Below are positions 63,794 through 64,000 of a stretch of DNA of 64,000 nucleotides, piece by piece (position 1 is the first letter of the stretch; every line of letters starts with the position of its first letter). The position numbers were made by a program, and so were the translations under genes. The DNA comes from Pedobacter sp. Leaf216 (GTDB lineage: Bacteria > Bacteroidota > Bacteroidia > Sphingobacteriales > Sphingobacteriaceae). The DNA lies in assembly GCF_001421515.1 (NCBI RefSeq), contig NZ_LMKM01000010.1:46523-110522 (forward strand). Direction: 5' to 3'. The notes beneath the pieces are model-generated. The model saw only the letters and a program-made list of their open reading frames with translations, was not told where the DNA came from and did not search any database.

Positions 63794-64000
63794 CAATTTT
63801 ACTCACAGGGTGGCAAGAAAAGTTGTCAACTCTTATTACAAAAGTAAAACCCACTAAAGCCTCCTAAATCCGCGGTATTTTCTGCGCAATCTGCGGGCAA
63901 TGTGCACTTCCCCAAATTCAGACCAGTTAAAAGTAGAATTCTAGACCGAGCGCAGCGAGGCTATTAGAAAAACTATTAATTTTAATTGGCAATATGAAAA
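63794..64000. other. Right-edge intergenic segment
   Basis: No gene is seen to the window edge. It holds word-like repeat sequence (ATCCGCGGTATTTTCTGCGC, then AATCTGCGGG), echoing the ATCTGTGGAATC words at 20925-20950, and GACCGAGCGCAGCGAGGC, an inverted CGAGCGCAGCGAG-like word. Confidence 0.45.

Overview
The window is AT-rich chromosomal DNA of a member of the Bacteroidota, most like Sphingobacteriaceae (Pedobacter or a close relative). The reasons are two SusC-type TonB receptors (one with a SusD partner), Bacteroidota-specific families (DUF4295, DUF5606, a putative-porin family, CarboxypepD_reg-like proteins), near-absent Shine-Dalgarno sequences with A-rich leaders, TAnnTTTG promoter boxes, and intergenic repeats. 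This assignment rests on gene content, not on a database search. There are no rRNA or tRNA genes, no transposase, no phage genes and no CRISPR array.

Layout. 1-2050: a SusC-like receptor cut by the left edge. 2241-4619: lpxB, a small membrane protein and surE. 4843-9288: an M16 peptidase, a GH130 enzyme and a CsbD protein. 9488-13973: a susC/susD pair. 14066-15191: an M57-type (HEIGH) secreted peptidase gene broken by two frameshifts. 15581-22313: acs, a secreted protein, then rpmB-rpmG-DUF4295-ftsY-rimO. That last block is interrupted by a VapBC-like toxin-antitoxin pair directly in front of ftsY and by a GxxExxY gene remnant between ftsY and rimO. 22573-28378: a lipoprotein, a small secreted protein, gpsA, an RND/MacA-type adaptor, a TolC protein and a polysaccharide deacetylase. 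28807-34043: two different aconitases in tandem.

34172-34882 is a dense cluster of three families of palindromic elements. 34953-36937: a DUF2007/zinc-ribbon protein and a GH1 beta-glucosidase. 37106-37750 holds a 21-bp tandem array. 37760-44458 is a four-gene operon of planctomycete type (DUF1549/DUF1553 cytochrome, DUF1501, TIM-barrel epimerase, DUF2231-cytochrome-LRR fusion), probably for carbohydrate oxidation at the cell surface. 44730-50992: a membrane MutS-like ATPase, rlmH, a 42-residue membrane peptide, a DUF5606 protein, a cyclophilin, a protein of a family labelled asparagine synthetase B, and a porin behind a sigma-54-like site. 51212-55068: lpxK, purine nucleoside phosphorylase and a large porin. 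55235-57749: a CarboxypepD_reg-like protein and a sterol-desaturase-family hydroxylase. 57771-58330: 245-bp tandem repeats.

58439-63793 is a tightly packed seven-gene biosynthetic cluster: FAD oxidoreductase, methyltransferase, type III polyketide synthase, FabZ-like dehydratase, KAS-II-like ketosynthase, acyl carrier protein and phosphopantetheinyl transferase. It looks like a dedicated fatty-acid-type assembly line that feeds a type III PKS, with tailoring enzymes analogous to phenolic-lipid systems. It is the best candidate for an under-described system here. No ketoreductase is visible before the right edge.
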